Below, piece by piece: positions 33,734 through 42,970 of a DNA stretch of 64,000 nt. Position 1 is the stretch's first letter, and each line of letters begins with the position of its first letter. The stretch comes from Parafrankia elaeagni (GTDB taxonomy: Bacteria > Actinomycetota > Actinomycetes > Frankiales > Frankiaceae). The notes beneath the pieces were generated by a model, which worked only from the letters and a program-made list of their open reading frames with translations, had not been told where the DNA came from and searched no databases. The position numbers and the translations under genes were made by a program. The stretch covers positions 302,286-366,285 of the forward strand of contig NZ_KB893717.1 of NCBI RefSeq assembly GCF_000374165.1, read 5' to 3'.

Positions 33734-34882
33734 GTGCGGGAAGCAGTGATCGTGGAGGCGGTGCGCACGCCGATCGGCAAGCGCAACGGGTCCCTGGCGG
33801 GTTTGCACCCCGTGGACCTCGCCGCGATGGCGCTCAACGAGCTGATCAGCCGGACCGGGATCGACCCCGTGCTCGTCGACGACGTCCAGTGGGGGTGTGT
33901 CGGCCAGGTCGGTGACCAGTCCAGCAACGTCGGCCGGTACGCGGTGCTCGCCGCCGGCTGGCCCGAGTCCGTGCCCGCGGTCACGGTCAACCGGGCCTGC
34001 GGCTCCAGCCAGCAGGCGCTCGACCAGGCCGTGTTCGCGGTCATGGCCGGTGCGCAGGATCTGGTCGTGGCCGGCGGGGTCGAGTCGATGAGCCGGGTGC
34101 CGCTCGGCGCGACCCGCCAGTCGGGTGAGCCGTACGGGCCGGCGGCCAAGGCCCGCTACGACGGCTTCGAGTTCAACCAGATCGTCGGCGCGGAACTGAT
34201 CGCCGAGCGCTGGGGCTTCACCCGCCGGCAGCTGGACGAGTACGCCTCGCTCAGCCACGAGCGGGCCGCGGCGGCGATCGACGGCGGGGCCTTCGAACAG
34301 CAGACGTTCGCGGTGCCGACCGAGTCCGGGCCGTTCACCGCCGACGAGGGCCTGCGCCGCGGCACCACACCGGAGAAGCTCGCCGGGCTCAAGCCGGTCG
34401 CGAAGGAGAACGGCCTGATCCACGCCGGCAACTCCTCCCAGATCTCCGACGGTGCCTCCGCGGTGCTGGTCACCACCCCCGAGCGGGCCCGTGAGCTGGG
34501 CCTGCGCCCGATCGTGCGTTACCACAGCGCCGCCGTCGTCGGCTCGGACCCGGTGCTGATGCTCACCGGGCCCATTCCGGCGACGCAGAAGGTGCTCGCC
34601 CGTGCCGGCCTGTCCATCGGCGACATCGGTGCCTTCGAGGTCAACGAGGCGTTCTCCTCGGTCACCCTGGCCTGGCTTGCCGAGCTGGGCGCGGACATCA
34701 AGACGGTCAACCCCCTCGGCGGCGCGATCGCGGTCGGGCACCCGCTCGGCGCCTCCGGCACGATTCTGATGACCCGGCTCATCCACCACATGCGCGACAA
34801 TGGCATTCGCTACGGCCTGCAGACCATGTGCGAGGGCGGTGGCACCGCGAACGCGGCGATCGTCGAGCTCGTCGCCGAGTGA
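33734..34882 (+). CDS. Thiolase family protein (acetyl-CoA C-acyltransferase)
   Basis: 382 residues, GTG start at 33734. Condenses or cleaves acyl-CoA at the beta carbon. Nucleophile Cys89 in TVNRACGSSQQAL, then VAGGVESMSRVPLG, NSSQISDGASAVL, AFEVNEAFSSVTLAW, the base His in AVGHPLGASGT and the second Cys in TMCEGGGTANA. All active-site residues are there, so the enzyme should be active. The degradative versus biosynthetic role is not set by the sequence. It stands between the two-component system and bluB. Confidence 0.93.
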   Translation: MREAVIVEAVRTPIGKRNGSLAGLHPVDLAAMALNELISRTGIDPVLVDDVQWGCVGQVGDQSSNVGRYAVLAAGWPESVPAVTVNRACGSSQQALDQAVFAVMAGAQDLVVAGGVESMSRVPLGATRQSGEPYGPAAKARYDGFEFNQIVGAELIAERWGFTRRQLDEYASLSHERAAAAIDGGAFEQQTFAVPTESGPFTADEGLRRGTTPEKLAGLKPVAKENGLIHAGNSSQISDGASAVLVTTPERARELGLRPIVRYHSAAVVGSDPVLMLTGPIPATQKVLARAGLSIGDIGAFEVNEAFSSVTLAWLAELGADIKTVNPLGGAIAVGHPLGASGTILMTRLIHHMRDNGIRYGLQTMCEGGGTANAAIVELVAE

Positions 34883-34934
34883 CCCCCCGCCCCGCGGATC
34901 CCTGACCCGATTCGCCGGAGCGGAGCTGAACCCC

Positions 34935-35633
34935 GTGACCTCACTGCCCGATTCGCCCGTCCCGCCTTCTTCTGACGTCCCGCCTTCCGCGGACGTCCCG
35001 CATGTCCCGTCCGCCGCCGCCGGCCTTTACGAGGTCGTCGGGCGGCGGCGGGACGTCCGCGGGCAGTTCACCGGAGAGCCGATCACGGCGGGCGCACTGC
35101 GCCGGGTGCTGGGCGCGGCGCACGCCGCGCCCAGCGTCGGGCTGACCCAGCCGTGGGACTTCGTCCTGGTCGAAAGCCGGGAGACGAAGGCGGCCATGTA
35201 CGCGCACGTCAGCCGCGAGCGGGAGATCTTCGCCGGCACGCTCACCGGTGAGCGGGCGGCGCGGTTCGCCGGCATAAAGATTGACGGAATACTCGAGTCC
35301 ACTCTCTCCCTCGTGGTCACCTACGACCCGGCGCGCGGGGCTCCGGCCGTCCTCGGCCGGAACACGATCGCGGACGCCGGCCTGTACTCGGTGTGCCTGG
35401 CCATCGAGAACCTGTGGCTGGCCGCCACCGCCGAGGATCTCGGCGTCGGTTGGGTGTCCTTCTACCGCGAGGAATTCGTCCGGGGTCTGCTCGGGATACC
35501 CGACAGTGTGCGTCCGGTCGCCTGGCTGTGCCTCGGGCCGGTGAGCCACCTGGAGATCACACCGGATCTGGAGCGCCACGGCTGGGCGGCCCGGCGGCCG
35601 CTGGACGCCGCCGTCCACCACGAGCACTGGTAG
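34935..35633 (+). CDS. bluB: 5,6-dimethylbenzimidazole synthase (BluB, nitroreductase fold)
   Basis: 232 residues from the GTG at 34935 with GGAG upstream; the frame before it is rejected. BluB destroys FMNH2 with O2 to form the lower ligand of vitamin B12. Signature pieces: VVGRRRDVRGQFTGEPI, AAHAAPSVGLTQPWDFVLV with the Ser/Gly pair contacting FMN, and TAEDLGVGWVSFYREEFVRGLL; the C-terminus PVSHLEITPDLERHGWAARRPL is BluB-like. The first 30 residues are a Pro/Ser/Asp-rich repeat and probably disordered. No other cobalamin gene lies here, which is unusual but known for bluB. Confidence 0.88.
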   Translation: MTSLPDSPVPPSSDVPPSADVPHVPSAAAGLYEVVGRRRDVRGQFTGEPITAGALRRVLGAAHAAPSVGLTQPWDFVLVESRETKAAMYAHVSREREIFAGTLTGERAARFAGIKIDGILESTLSLVVTYDPARGAPAVLGRNTIADAGLYSVCLAIENLWLAATAEDLGVGWVSFYREEFVRGLLGIPDSVRPVAWLCLGPVSHLEITPDLERHGWAARRPLDAAVHHEHW

Positions 35634-36018
35634 CGCCACCGGAGCGTGGGACGTCCCGGCGGAACCGGAAAGGGCCGGCCGGGAACCGGCGGCCGGGCGG
35701 ATGGTCCCGGGGGGCCGCCAGGCCAGCCCGCCGCCGCCGGTGTCGGCAGGAAAAACTTTTCCGGGCAGAGTTCCAAAGAATTATCCCGAAGACGGGTCCG
35801 TGGAATTCATGTGGACAGGCTGCCCGCTTTTCTTCGTTACCTCGCGTTTACCGCCGGAAGCGTCGGCGTGACAAACGCCCGCCAATAATCTATGCGGGTT
35901 CGCCGGAGCTCGATCCCATTTTGGTCGGCGCGCGGCTGAAGTGCGCCGGCCGCCGGTCACGGATCCGCCGTGGCCGGCGAGCCGGAGCAGTTTTCGGCTG
36001 ATTGGAGACGATTCTGCC
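35634..36018. other. Upstream region of ferredoxin gene with candidate promoter
   Basis: No gene. From 35750 to 35900 the sequence is notably A+T richer (AAAAACTTTTCC, AAAGAATTATCC). GTGACA at 35868-35873 and TATGCG at 35891-35896 are 17 bases apart and could be the ferredoxin promoter; TAATCT at 35885 is an alternative -10. Confidence 0.4.
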
Positions 36019-36360
36019 ATGCCATTCGTGATCACCTCCGCGTGCATCGACGTGAAGGACGGCGGCTGCCTCAGCGGCGGTTGCCCCGCCGACTGCATTT
36101 ACACCGGCGGGCGCAAGATGTACATCAACCCCGACGAGTGCACCGAGTGCGGGGCATGCGCGGTGGCATGTCCGGTCGGAGCGGCGATGCTCGACGAGAT
36201 GGTGCCCGCGGCGGAGAAGGAGTTCATCAAGAACGAGGAGCTCTTCTTCACGGAGGTCCTCCCCGGGCGGGACGAGCCGTTGGGTGAGGAACCGGGCGGC
36301 GCGGCGAAGACCGGAAAGATCAACGCCGACACGGAGTTCATCGCCAACTTCAAGAAGTAG
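36019..36360 (+). CDS. Ferredoxin, 3Fe-4S/4Fe-4S (7Fe) type
   Basis: 113 residues, ATG at 36019. The first cysteine set (CIDVKDGGCLSGGCPADCI) matches the seven-iron FdxA type but has one extra residue in the CLSGGCP turn; the second set CTECGACAVACPV is canonical. A C-terminal extension of about 50 residues follows (EKEFIKNEELFFTEVLPGRDEP ... TEFIANFKK), as in FdxA. It carries electrons to cytochromes P450 or other redox enzymes in the cytoplasm. The redox partner is not encoded nearby. Confidence 0.9.
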   Translation: MPFVITSACIDVKDGGCLSGGCPADCIYTGGRKMYINPDECTECGACAVACPVGAAMLDEMVPAAEKEFIKNEELFFTEVLPGRDEPLGEEPGGAAKTGKINADTEFIANFKK

Positions 36361-36406
36361 GTCCCGCCCGCGTGACGACCCGTCCGACCCGTCCGACCCG
36401 TGCGGC

Positions 36407-39400
36407 TCAGCGGAGCAGCTCGTCCGCCGCGCGGGCGACGCCGGCCATGCCCCGGCGGGTGGCCCGTTCGGCGATGTCGCGCAGTTCGGCCGGGTCGACG
36501 GGATCGCCGCTCTGCCTGGCGAGCTGGGCGGCGACCAGCCGGGTGCGCAGGAGCGCGCCGATCCCGTGCGAGCGGGCAGCGGCGTCCGTCGCTGTCCGCA
36601 GGTGCGCCTGGGCGGCTGGGAGGTCGCCCTCCAGCGCCGCGAGCCGGGCCAGGCCCAGCGCGACCGGACCGGCCATCCCGCACTGGCCCAGGTTGGCGAT
36701 GCTGCCCGCGATCGGTGCGAGCCGTGCGGTCAGCGACCCGACGTGCTCCCGCAGGCCCCGGTCGGCGACCGCGTGGGCCAGCATCGTCAGGGCCGCATGG
36801 GTGGTCCAGACCACCGGTTCGACCTGCCGGACCGCTGCGGCGATCAGCTCGTCGGCATCCGCGTCGTTCCTGGCGGCGGCGAGCACCGCCACCACCCAGG
36901 GCGCGTTGACGGCATTGGGGGCCTTGTCGTCCGGCTCGTGCAGCCGGCCCTGCTCCCAGCGCAGCGTCAGCCGGGCGAAGTCGTAGACGCCGCTCTGGTA
37001 CAGCTCGGTCTCACGGTGCAGGGCGAAGGCCTGGTCGTAGATCCGTTCGGCGCCGTCCAGGTCGTCGTCCCGCCACAGGGCCAGCGAGCCCTGCGCCCAG
37101 CGGAACTGCACCCGGCTGGCCGGCAGCCGGAGCAGGTCGCTGCCGAGCGCGCCGAGACGCGCGTGCTCGGCGGCCGCCGGGTCGCCCAGAGCGGACTTCG
37201 CCAGGTGGAGCAGACCGTGGGTGATCACGCTGTCGATCTGCGCGGCGGCATGCGGGACGTCCGCCAGCCGGGCGAGGAGCTCGATCGATTCGGCGGCCCG
37301 CTGGGCGATTCCGGAAAAGGTGAGAGCACGGCCGAGCAGGGCGTCCGCCAGGCATTCGTCGTCGCCGAGCCGTTCGGCCAGCTCGATCGCGCGGCGGCTG
37401 AGCCGGTCGGGGACGGTGCCGTCCGGGTCGTAGGTGCTGCCGACCGCGAGCGCGGCCAGGATCCGCACGTGCGCGGCCGGGTCGGCGGCGACCAGGGTCT
37501 CCAGGCCGGCCAGGCGGGCCAGCAGCGGAGCCGAGTCGTGGCCGTGGGCCGGCCAGGGCCAGCAGCCGGTGGTCCGCAGCAGCGCGGCGGCGAGACGGCC
37601 GGCGGAGTCGAGCCGCCCGCGCCGCACCGCGTCCAGCAGGCCCGCGTCGACCACGTCGAGCAGGGTCTGCCCCCGGCCGTCGCGCGCCAGCGCGCTCACC
37701 CGGGCCACCAGCAGCTCGTCGCGGTCGACGTCCAGGTCGCGGTGACTCTGGTCGAGAACTGCCAGTGCCTGTCCCCACCAGTGCGCCGCCGCCTCCGACT
37801 GCCAGCGCTGCTCGGCGTCGAGCGCCGCCGCTCGGCAGGCGTCGAGGACGTCGGTGGCCTCGGCCAGCGGCCAGGCGGCCACCAGGTGCGCGGCCCGCCT
37901 GGCCTGGGTCTCGCCGCCGTCTCCCGACGCCAGTGCCTCGGCGATCCGCAGGTGCAGGCGCTGGCGGCGCAGGCTGGAGATCCCGGCGACCACCTCGTCG
38001 CGCAGCAGCGCGTGCGCGAACATGTACCGGCCGGTGCCGGCGGCCTGGACGATCACATGTTCGTCGGAGGCTTCGTCCAGCATGTCGGCGAGCGCGTCGT
38101 GGTCGAGCCGGGTCACCGCGCGGAGCAGCCCGATGTCCAGGGTGTCGCCGATCAGCGCGGCGGAGCGCAGGACCTGCAGCACCGCCGGGTCGAGGCCGGC
38201 GAGCCGCTGGCCGAGCACCGAGCGCACCGCGACCGGGACCTCCCCACCGGCGCGTTCCTGCTCGGGAAGCCGGGCGTACTCGCAGACGAAGAACGGGTTC
38301 CCACCGGTCCGCTCCGCGAGCTCGGCGGCAGCTGCCGCGCCGATGTCCTGCCCGCTGACCCGGCGGACCAGCTCCTCGACCTCCCCCTCGCTCAGCGGGG
38401 GGACGGCGAGGCGCCGCGATCCGTGCCCGCGGGCGGTGGCGGCGAGCAGCCGGTCCAGTGCGGGCCGGCCGCTGACGTCCCGCGCGGTGGCGACCACGGC
38501 CAGCCCGGGGCGCGGGCCGGCGGCCGCGAGATGGGTGAGCAGCCGCAGCGACGCCTGGTCAGCCCAGTGGACGTCCTCGGCGACCAGCAGCAGCGGGCGG
38601 TGCCGGGCCGCGGCGGACAGTGCGGTCAGCACCCGGTCGTAGACCCCGAACCGGGCGGCGTCGGCGTCCAGGCCGGTCGGCGGGGTCAGCACGGCGTCCG
38701 GGTCCAGGCCGAGATCGCGCAGCAGCTGGCGGACCGGCCACCACGGCGGGACAGCCTCGTCGTCGGGGCATCCGGTCCGCGCGACGGCTCCGCCCGACCG
38801 CGCCCAGAGGACGGCGGCCTCCTGCGCCAGCCGGCTCTTGCCTATCCCCGCCGGGCCGGTCAGGACCACCCAGCGTCCGTCGCCGGTGAGCGCCTCGGCC
38901 AGAACGGACTCCAGGACGGCGATCTCATGGACCCGGCCGACCAGGTCACCGCGCTGGCCGCCGGGCCCGGACCGGGCCGGCGACCCGCCGTCGGCCGGCG
39001 ACCCGCCGTCGGCCGGCGACCCGCCGTCGGCCGGCGACCCGCCGTCGGCCGGCGACCCGCCGTCGGCCGGCGCCACCGGGCCGTCGCCCGGGTCCGGGGT
39101 GCTGGCCCGACCGGGCCAGGAATCAAGGCCGGCATCCTGGCGAAGGACGGCGCCCTGCAGGTCGCGCAGGACCGGGCTGACCTCCAGACCCAGCTCCTCG
39201 TCCAGGCGGCGGGCGTGTTCGCGGAACACCTCAAGCGCCTCGGCGGGACGTCCCGCCCGGTACAGCGCGATCATGTGCAGCCGGCAGACACCCTCCGCGA
39301 GGGGGGCGTCGGCCAGCAGTTGGCGGGAGCGCAGCACCGCGGTGGTGACCCGGTTCAGACCGAGCAGGCCGATGACCGCGTTCTGCTCGCACTGCGCCCA

Positions 39401-39886
39401 CCGCTCGGCCGCCGCCGTCGCGGCGCCCCGTACCCACGGCTCGTCGCTGAACTCGGCGAGCAGCGGGCCCCGGCGCAGCGCGGCCGCGCGGTCGGCGGCG
39501 GCCAGCGTGCCCGGCCAGTCGCCGGCGTCCGCGGCGGCCTGGGTCTCGTCACAGGCCCGTTCGAACAGCCGCAGGTCGAGGTCCTCCAGGCTGATGTCCG
39601 CCAGGTAGCCGGGGGTACGCCGCACGATCGGCGAGGTGGCCCGATCGCCGTCCCGGAGCAGGCGCCGCAGGTTGGAGATGTGTGCCTGCAGGCTGGACAG
39701 CATGCTCGGGGGATGCTCGTCCCCCCAGACCGCGTCGGCTAGGCGGTCCACGGAGACGACCCGGCCGGCGTTCAGCAGCAGGGCGGCCAGGACCGCCCGC
39801 TGTTTGGGACCCCCGAACTGGACCGGCCCGCCCTCCCGGATGACCTCGATCGGCCCGAACAGGTGGTAGAACGGCACGCACCTCAT
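36407..39886 (-). CDS. Large SARP/AfsR-like transcriptional regulator with AAA ATPase
   Basis: 1159 residues. Order: winged-helix DNA-binding domain at 1-100 (FGPIEVIREGGPVQFGGPKQRAVLAALLL ... SVDRLADAVWG), bacterial transcriptional activation domain at about 100-250, a linker of five GGSPAD repeats at about 275-305, and an AAA/NB-ARC-like ATPase with Walker A GPAGIGKSRLAQEAA and Walker B LLLVAEDVHWAD. A long helical, TPR-like C-terminus follows. Such pathway-specific or global activators switch on secondary metabolism in actinomycetes. There is no LuxR domain at its end. It is convergent with the ferredoxin gene and lies 45 bp upstream of nothing on its strand but downstream of the FAD oxidoreductase gene. 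Confidence 0.9.
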   Translation of the reverse strand: MRCVPFYHLFGPIEVIREGGPVQFGGPKQRAVLAALLLNAGRVVSVDRLADAVWGDEHPPSMLSSLQAHISNLRRLLRDGDRATSPIVRRTPGYLADISLEDLDLRLFERACDETQAAADAGDWPGTLAAADRAAALRRGPLLAEFSDEPWVRGAATAAAERWAQCEQNAVIGLLGLNRVTTAVLRSRQLLADAPLAEGVCRLHMIALYRAGRPAEALEVFREHARRLDEELGLEVSPVLRDLQGAVLRQDAGLDSWPGRASTPDPGDGPVAPADGGSPADGGSPADGGSPADGGSPADGGSPARSGPGGQRGDLVGRVHEIAVLESVLAEALTGDGRWVVLTGPAGIGKSRLAQEAAVLWARSGGAVARTGCPDDEAVPPWWPVRQLLRDLGLDPDAVLTPPTGLDADAARFGVYDRVLTALSAAARHRPLLLVAEDVHWADQASLRLLTHLAAAGPRPGLAVVATARDVSGRPALDRLLAATARGHGSRRLAVPPLSEGEVEELVRRVSGQDIGAAAAAELAERTGGNPFFVCEYARLPEQERAGGEVPVAVRSVLGQRLAGLDPAVLQVLRSAALIGDTLDIGLLRAVTRLDHDALADMLDEASDEHVIVQAAGTGRYMFAHALLRDEVVAGISSLRRQRLHLRIAEALASGDGGETQARRAAHLVAAWPLAEATDVLDACRAAALDAEQRWQSEAAAHWWGQALAVLDQSHRDLDVDRDELLVARVSALARDGRGQTLLDVVDAGLLDAVRRGRLDSAGRLAAALLRTTGCWPWPAHGHDSAPLLARLAGLETLVAADPAAHVRILAALAVGSTYDPDGTVPDRLSRRAIELAERLGDDECLADALLGRALTFSGIAQRAAESIELLARLADVPHAAAQIDSVITHGLLHLAKSALGDPAAAEHARLGALGSDLLRLPASRVQFRWAQGSLALWRDDDLDGAERIYDQAFALHRETELYQSGVYDFARLTLRWEQGRLHEPDDKAPNAVNAPWVVAVLAAARNDADADELIAAAVRQVEPVVWTTHAALTMLAHAVADRGLREHVGSLTARLAPIAGSIANLGQCGMAGPVALGLARLAALEGDLPAAQAHLRTATDAAARSHGIGALLRTRLVAAQLARQSGDPVDPAELRDIAERATRRGMAGVARAADELLR
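38981..39070. repeat. 18-bp tandem repeat x5 (codes GGSPAD linker)
   Basis: Five identical copies of CGACCCGCCGTCGGCCGG. They encode the hinge between the activation domain and the ATPase of the SARP-type regulator. Exact identity between copies points to recent expansion. Confidence 0.9.
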
Positions 39887-39931
39887 GATGCCGTCACCTC
39901 GTCTGGCGGGCTGTCCGAGCCGCCGCCGACG

Positions 39932-41440
39932 TCAGGACTGGACCAGACCGGCTGCGGCGCGCACCGGGTCGGCCGCCACCATGCGGGCGTTCGGGTCGTA
40001 ACTCGCGGTGAGGGTCGCCAGCCGGGCGAGGGTCGCGGCGTCGTACTTGAGCGCCACGACCGCCGGGTCGGTGCTCGCGCCGAGGTTCGGCGTCGAGATT
40101 CCGCCGGACCACGGGTCGAGCGCCGCCATCACCGCCGCCGCGTGCCCCGTCGTCGCCTCGACGACCGGCGGGGCGGCGATGCCGATGGTCAGTGCCGCGT
40201 AGGCGGCGTCCCGGTGGCAGACGGCGCTCGGCGCGCGGGGGGCGCGGGCCAGCGCACCACCGAGCAGCCGCAGCTCGACGATCACCTGCGGGCAGTCGGC
40301 CTCCGGACCGGCCAGCGCGAGCAGCGTGCCGACCGCGTCCTGCGGCAGCTCCCGCAGCAGCACCGAACGCTCGTGGACGGGCATCGGGTCCACCGGGTCC
40401 GCGTGGATCATGCCCAGGGCGTTGAACGGAAGCACTCCCAGCCCGCCGAGGATCGGCGGCGCCAGCGTGCTGATCGGCTCGGCCACCCGCCCGCCGTCCG
40501 CCGGGTCACCGACCCAGGCGAACCGGACGGCGACGGTGCACCGCCCGGCCAACGGCGGCGGCACCGCCGGCATCGCCGGCAGCCGCAGCACCGCCAGCGA
40601 GGTCGTCGCCTGCTCGGGCAGCGACGCCGACCACACCCGCCACGCCGAGATCACCCGCTCCGCGTCGGCACCGTCGAAGTAGAGGCAGCCACCGTAGATC
40701 TCGGCGACGTCCAACAGCTCGAACTCGACCGCGGTGACGATGCCCAGCGCGCCCTTCCCGCCGCGCAGCGCCCAGAACAGCGAGGTGTTCTCCGTCGCGG
40801 TGGCCCGGCGCAGCTCGCCGTCACCGGTGACGACCTCGAAGGCGGTCACCAGATCGCTGCCGAAGCCGTAGGTGCGCGCCACCGGCGACAGCCCGCCGCC
40901 GGTCAGGTAGCCGACGACGCCGACCTGCGGCGCCGAACCGGCCAGCGCCCCGAACCCGTGCGCCGCGGCGGCGTCGAGGACCTGCTGCCAGCGCACCCCG
41001 GCGCCGACCCGGGCCCGCCGCGTCACCGGATCGATCACGAGTTCCTGCAGACGACCGGTGTGCACGAGCAGGCTGCGCCGGTCGTGCGCGAGCGCGCCGT
41101 GCCCGGTGGAACGCACCTCGAGGGCGAGATCGTGGGCGTCGGCGAAGCGCACGGCGCTCACCACGTCGGCCGCGGCCGCCGCGACGACGACCGCCACCGG
41201 CGCGGAGGGGACCGCCACGTTCCACGGGGTCGCGGCCTGGCCGTAGCCGGGGGTTCCGGGCAGCAGCACCTCGCCGCGGACGCGGCCGGCGAGGTCTGCC
41301 AGCGCCGCCTCCAGCACAGCTGCCGAGAGAGCCGAGGGAACCGAGGGAGCTGGTGGAGCCGAGGACGCGGCCACCGGAGCGAGGGAGCTCGGGGCGAGGG
41401 GCAGGTCGTGGGACGAGGAATCGGGCACGAGGGTGGACAT
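39932..41440 (-). CDS. FAD-binding oxidoreductase (berberine-bridge/PCMH type)
   Basis: About 502 residues from the ATG at 41440, preceded by GGAGG. The first 60 residues are a Ser/Ala/Pro-rich tail. The FAD-binding PCMH domain follows: VAVPSAPVAVVVAAAAADVVSAV, LEVRSTGHGALAHDR whose His could carry FAD covalently, VGAGVRWQQVLDAAAAHG and GVVGYLTGGGLSPVARTYG. The substrate domain reaches to the C-terminus, where the family's YPD/NPN-like end appears degenerate (ASYDPNARMV). Members oxidise sugars, alkaloids or polyketides. It lies immediately upstream of the SARP gene, which fits a small specialised-metabolism locus (inference). Confidence 0.87.
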   Translation of the reverse strand: MSTLVPDSSSHDLPLAPSSLAPVAASSAPPAPSVPSALSAAVLEAALADLAGRVRGEVLLPGTPGYGQAATPWNVAVPSAPVAVVVAAAAADVVSAVRFADAHDLALEVRSTGHGALAHDRRSLLVHTGRLQELVIDPVTRRARVGAGVRWQQVLDAAAAHGFGALAGSAPQVGVVGYLTGGGLSPVARTYGFGSDLVTAFEVVTGDGELRRATATENTSLFWALRGGKGALGIVTAVEFELLDVAEIYGGCLYFDGADAERVISAWRVWSASLPEQATTSLAVLRLPAMPAVPPPLAGRCTVAVRFAWVGDPADGGRVAEPISTLAPPILGGLGVLPFNALGMIHADPVDPMPVHERSVLLRELPQDAVGTLLALAGPEADCPQVIVELRLLGGALARAPRAPSAVCHRDAAYAALTIGIAAPPVVEATTGHAAAVMAALDPWSGGISTPNLGASTDPAVVALKYDAATLARLATLTASYDPNARMVAADPVRAAAGLVQS

Positions 41441-41580
41441 GGCGCCTCCGTCTGGCGATCGGTGTCGAGCGGGACGGAGATCAGCGTGCGGTGGGCAGCT
41501 TGGGCTTTCCTTGCGACGGCGCACTCCGCGCCTGCGCCGCGCGCCCGGCCCGCTTGGGGCGCGGTGGCGACGTGTGTGGG

Positions 41581-42339
41581 TCAGCGGGCGGTCATCCGCA
41601 GCGCGCCGTCCATGCGGATGGTCTCGCCGTTCAGATAGTCGTGATCGGCGATCATGAGAACCAGCCGGGCGTATTCGGTGGGCTCGGCCAGCCGGCGGGG
41701 GAAGGTCACGGTCTCGGCGAGCCCAGCCCGCACCTCGTCCGAGAAACCGGCCATCATCGGTGTGTCGACAATGCCCGGCGCAATGGTCATGACCCGGATT
41801 CCGAACTGGGCGAGATCCCGGGCCGCGGTTATGGTCATTCCCGCCACCCCGGCCTTCGAGGCGGCATACGCGATCTGGCCGATCTGCGCCTCGAAGGCGG
41901 CGATGGACGCCGTGTTCACCACCAGCCCCCGCTGGCCGTGCTCGTCGGCGTCGAGCTGGCTCATGGCCTCGGCGGCCAGCCGCAGCACGTTGAACGTGCC
42001 CAGCAGGTTGACCATCAGCACGGTCCGGAACAGGTCCAGGTCGTGCGGGCCGCGGCGGGACAGGATGCGCGCCGACGGGGCGATGCCCGCGCAGTTCACC
42101 GCGAGCCGCAGCGGGCGGCCCTCGCCCGTGATGCGCTCGATCGCTGCGCTGACCTGCGCCTCGTCCGTGACATCGGTCGGGATCAGGTGAACGCCTTCGG
42201 TGGGGTTGGCGCCCGCGACCGCCTTGTCGAGGTCCAGTCCGTACACGGTGACACCGCGCCCGGCGAGTGCCGCGGCCGTGGCGGCGCCCAGCCCGGAGGC
42301 GGCTCCGGTGACGATTGCCGCGGTGTGATCGAGCTGCAT
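41581..42339 (-). CDS. Short-chain dehydrogenase, 3-hydroxyacyl-CoA dehydrogenase type II-like
   Basis: 252 residues; ATG at 42339 with GAGGAG upstream. AAIVTGAASGLGAATAAALAGRG is the NAD-binding glycine motif, LAVNCAGIAPSARI the NNAG region, and GLVVNTASIAAFEAQIGQIAYAASKAGVAG carries the catalytic Ser and the YxxxK pair (Tyr-Ala-Ala-Ser-Lys). The block NTASIAAFEAQIGQ and RVMTIAPGIVDTPMM resembles HSD17B10-type enzymes that oxidise 3-hydroxyacyl-CoA. It is on the same strand as the FAD oxidoreductase, 140 bp upstream of it. Confidence 0.9.
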   Translation of the reverse strand: MQLDHTAAIVTGAASGLGAATAAALAGRGVTVYGLDLDKAVAGANPTEGVHLIPTDVTDEAQVSAAIERITGEGRPLRLAVNCAGIAPSARILSRRGPHDLDLFRTVLMVNLLGTFNVLRLAAEAMSQLDADEHGQRGLVVNTASIAAFEAQIGQIAYAASKAGVAGMTITAARDLAQFGIRVMTIAPGIVDTPMMAGFSDEVRAGLAETVTFPRRLAEPTEYARLVLMIADHDYLNGETIRMDGALRMTAR

Positions 42340-42641
42340 GACAGGGCTCCTCGAAAACGATCGATGACGCATCGGCGGGCGGCCGGATACTACGACACCG
42401 CCGCCCGGAACGGCCATGATCGCACCGATGGGCTCAGGCATCGCGTGGAAGAAGTGGGCACGGGCGGAAGAGGCTACAGCCGGCTGGAAACGTGAATGTG
42501 ATGGCGTGTGGAGCCCGCGAGAGAGCCCCCGCACAACCAGCGGAAGCAGAAATCCTCGGGTGGAATCCCGGGGCTGTTCCGTGGATTACCGCACGACCTG
42601 TCGTGACTGGGCCGGCCCCTCTCCGAGGGCCGTCCGGCTGA

Positions 42642-42711
42642 CGTCCGCCCTGCGACGTCCGCCCTGCGACGTCCGCCCTGCGACGTCCGCCCTGCGACGT
42701 CCGCCCTGCGA
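42642..42711. repeat. 14-bp tandem repeat x5
   Basis: Five identical copies of CGTCCGCCCTGCGA in non-coding DNA, with a degenerate sixth. As 14 is not a multiple of three this repeat has no coding role. Confidence 0.85.
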
Positions 42712-42814
42712 CATCCATCCCCAGGCGTGTGCTGCCGGCCGCTGCCCAGCCGACCCCGCCCGCTGCTCCGAGCCGGCGTGCGGTCGCGGGGCGAGGTTGA
42801 TCGACAGCTTAATT

Positions 42815-42843
42815 TTGACGTCGATGTCAATAAGTGCTAGCGT
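42815..42843 (+). promoter_or_regulatory. Promoter with palindromic operator for the amidohydrolase gene
   Basis: TTGACG at 42815-42820, 17 bases, then TAGCGT at 42838-42843. The -35 is embedded in TTGACGTCGATGTCAA (42815-42830), an imperfect 16-bp palindrome with 7 of 8 pairs matching. It is typical of a TetR- or GntR-type repressor site covering the -35. The surrounding 45 bases are AT-rich. The regulator is not obvious in the window. Confidence 0.6.
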
Positions 42844-42970
42844 GCGGATGCATCGGAGATGATGTGCGGGGTGGGTGCGTGTCCGCCCCGCGGAGGCCTC
42901 ACCGCGGGAGTCAGGTGACTACCTCGCGGTGTCGAGCTGGTGGGGTTCCGGCCAGCGTACGGAGGTAGTC

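Larger units (their letters stand above)
42340..42970. other. Divergent intergenic region, no gene
   Basis: Holds the repeat at 42642-42711 and the promoter/operator at 42815-42843. The remaining sequence has open frames on both strands that are due to composition and repeat structure; none has a plausible start or homology. Confidence 0.5.

Noticed and set aside
38981-39070. Regular repeat array considered as CRISPR
   Set aside because: Units of 18 bp follow each other without spacers and encode a protein linker.
36284-39742. 1152-codon plus-strand frame opposite the SARP gene
   Set aside because: High-GC shadow; the minus-strand protein has winged helix, activation domain and Walker motifs.
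42642-42711. 14-bp repeat array considered as CRISPR or replication iterons
   Set aside because: No spacers, no AT-rich unwinding region and no replication gene nearby.
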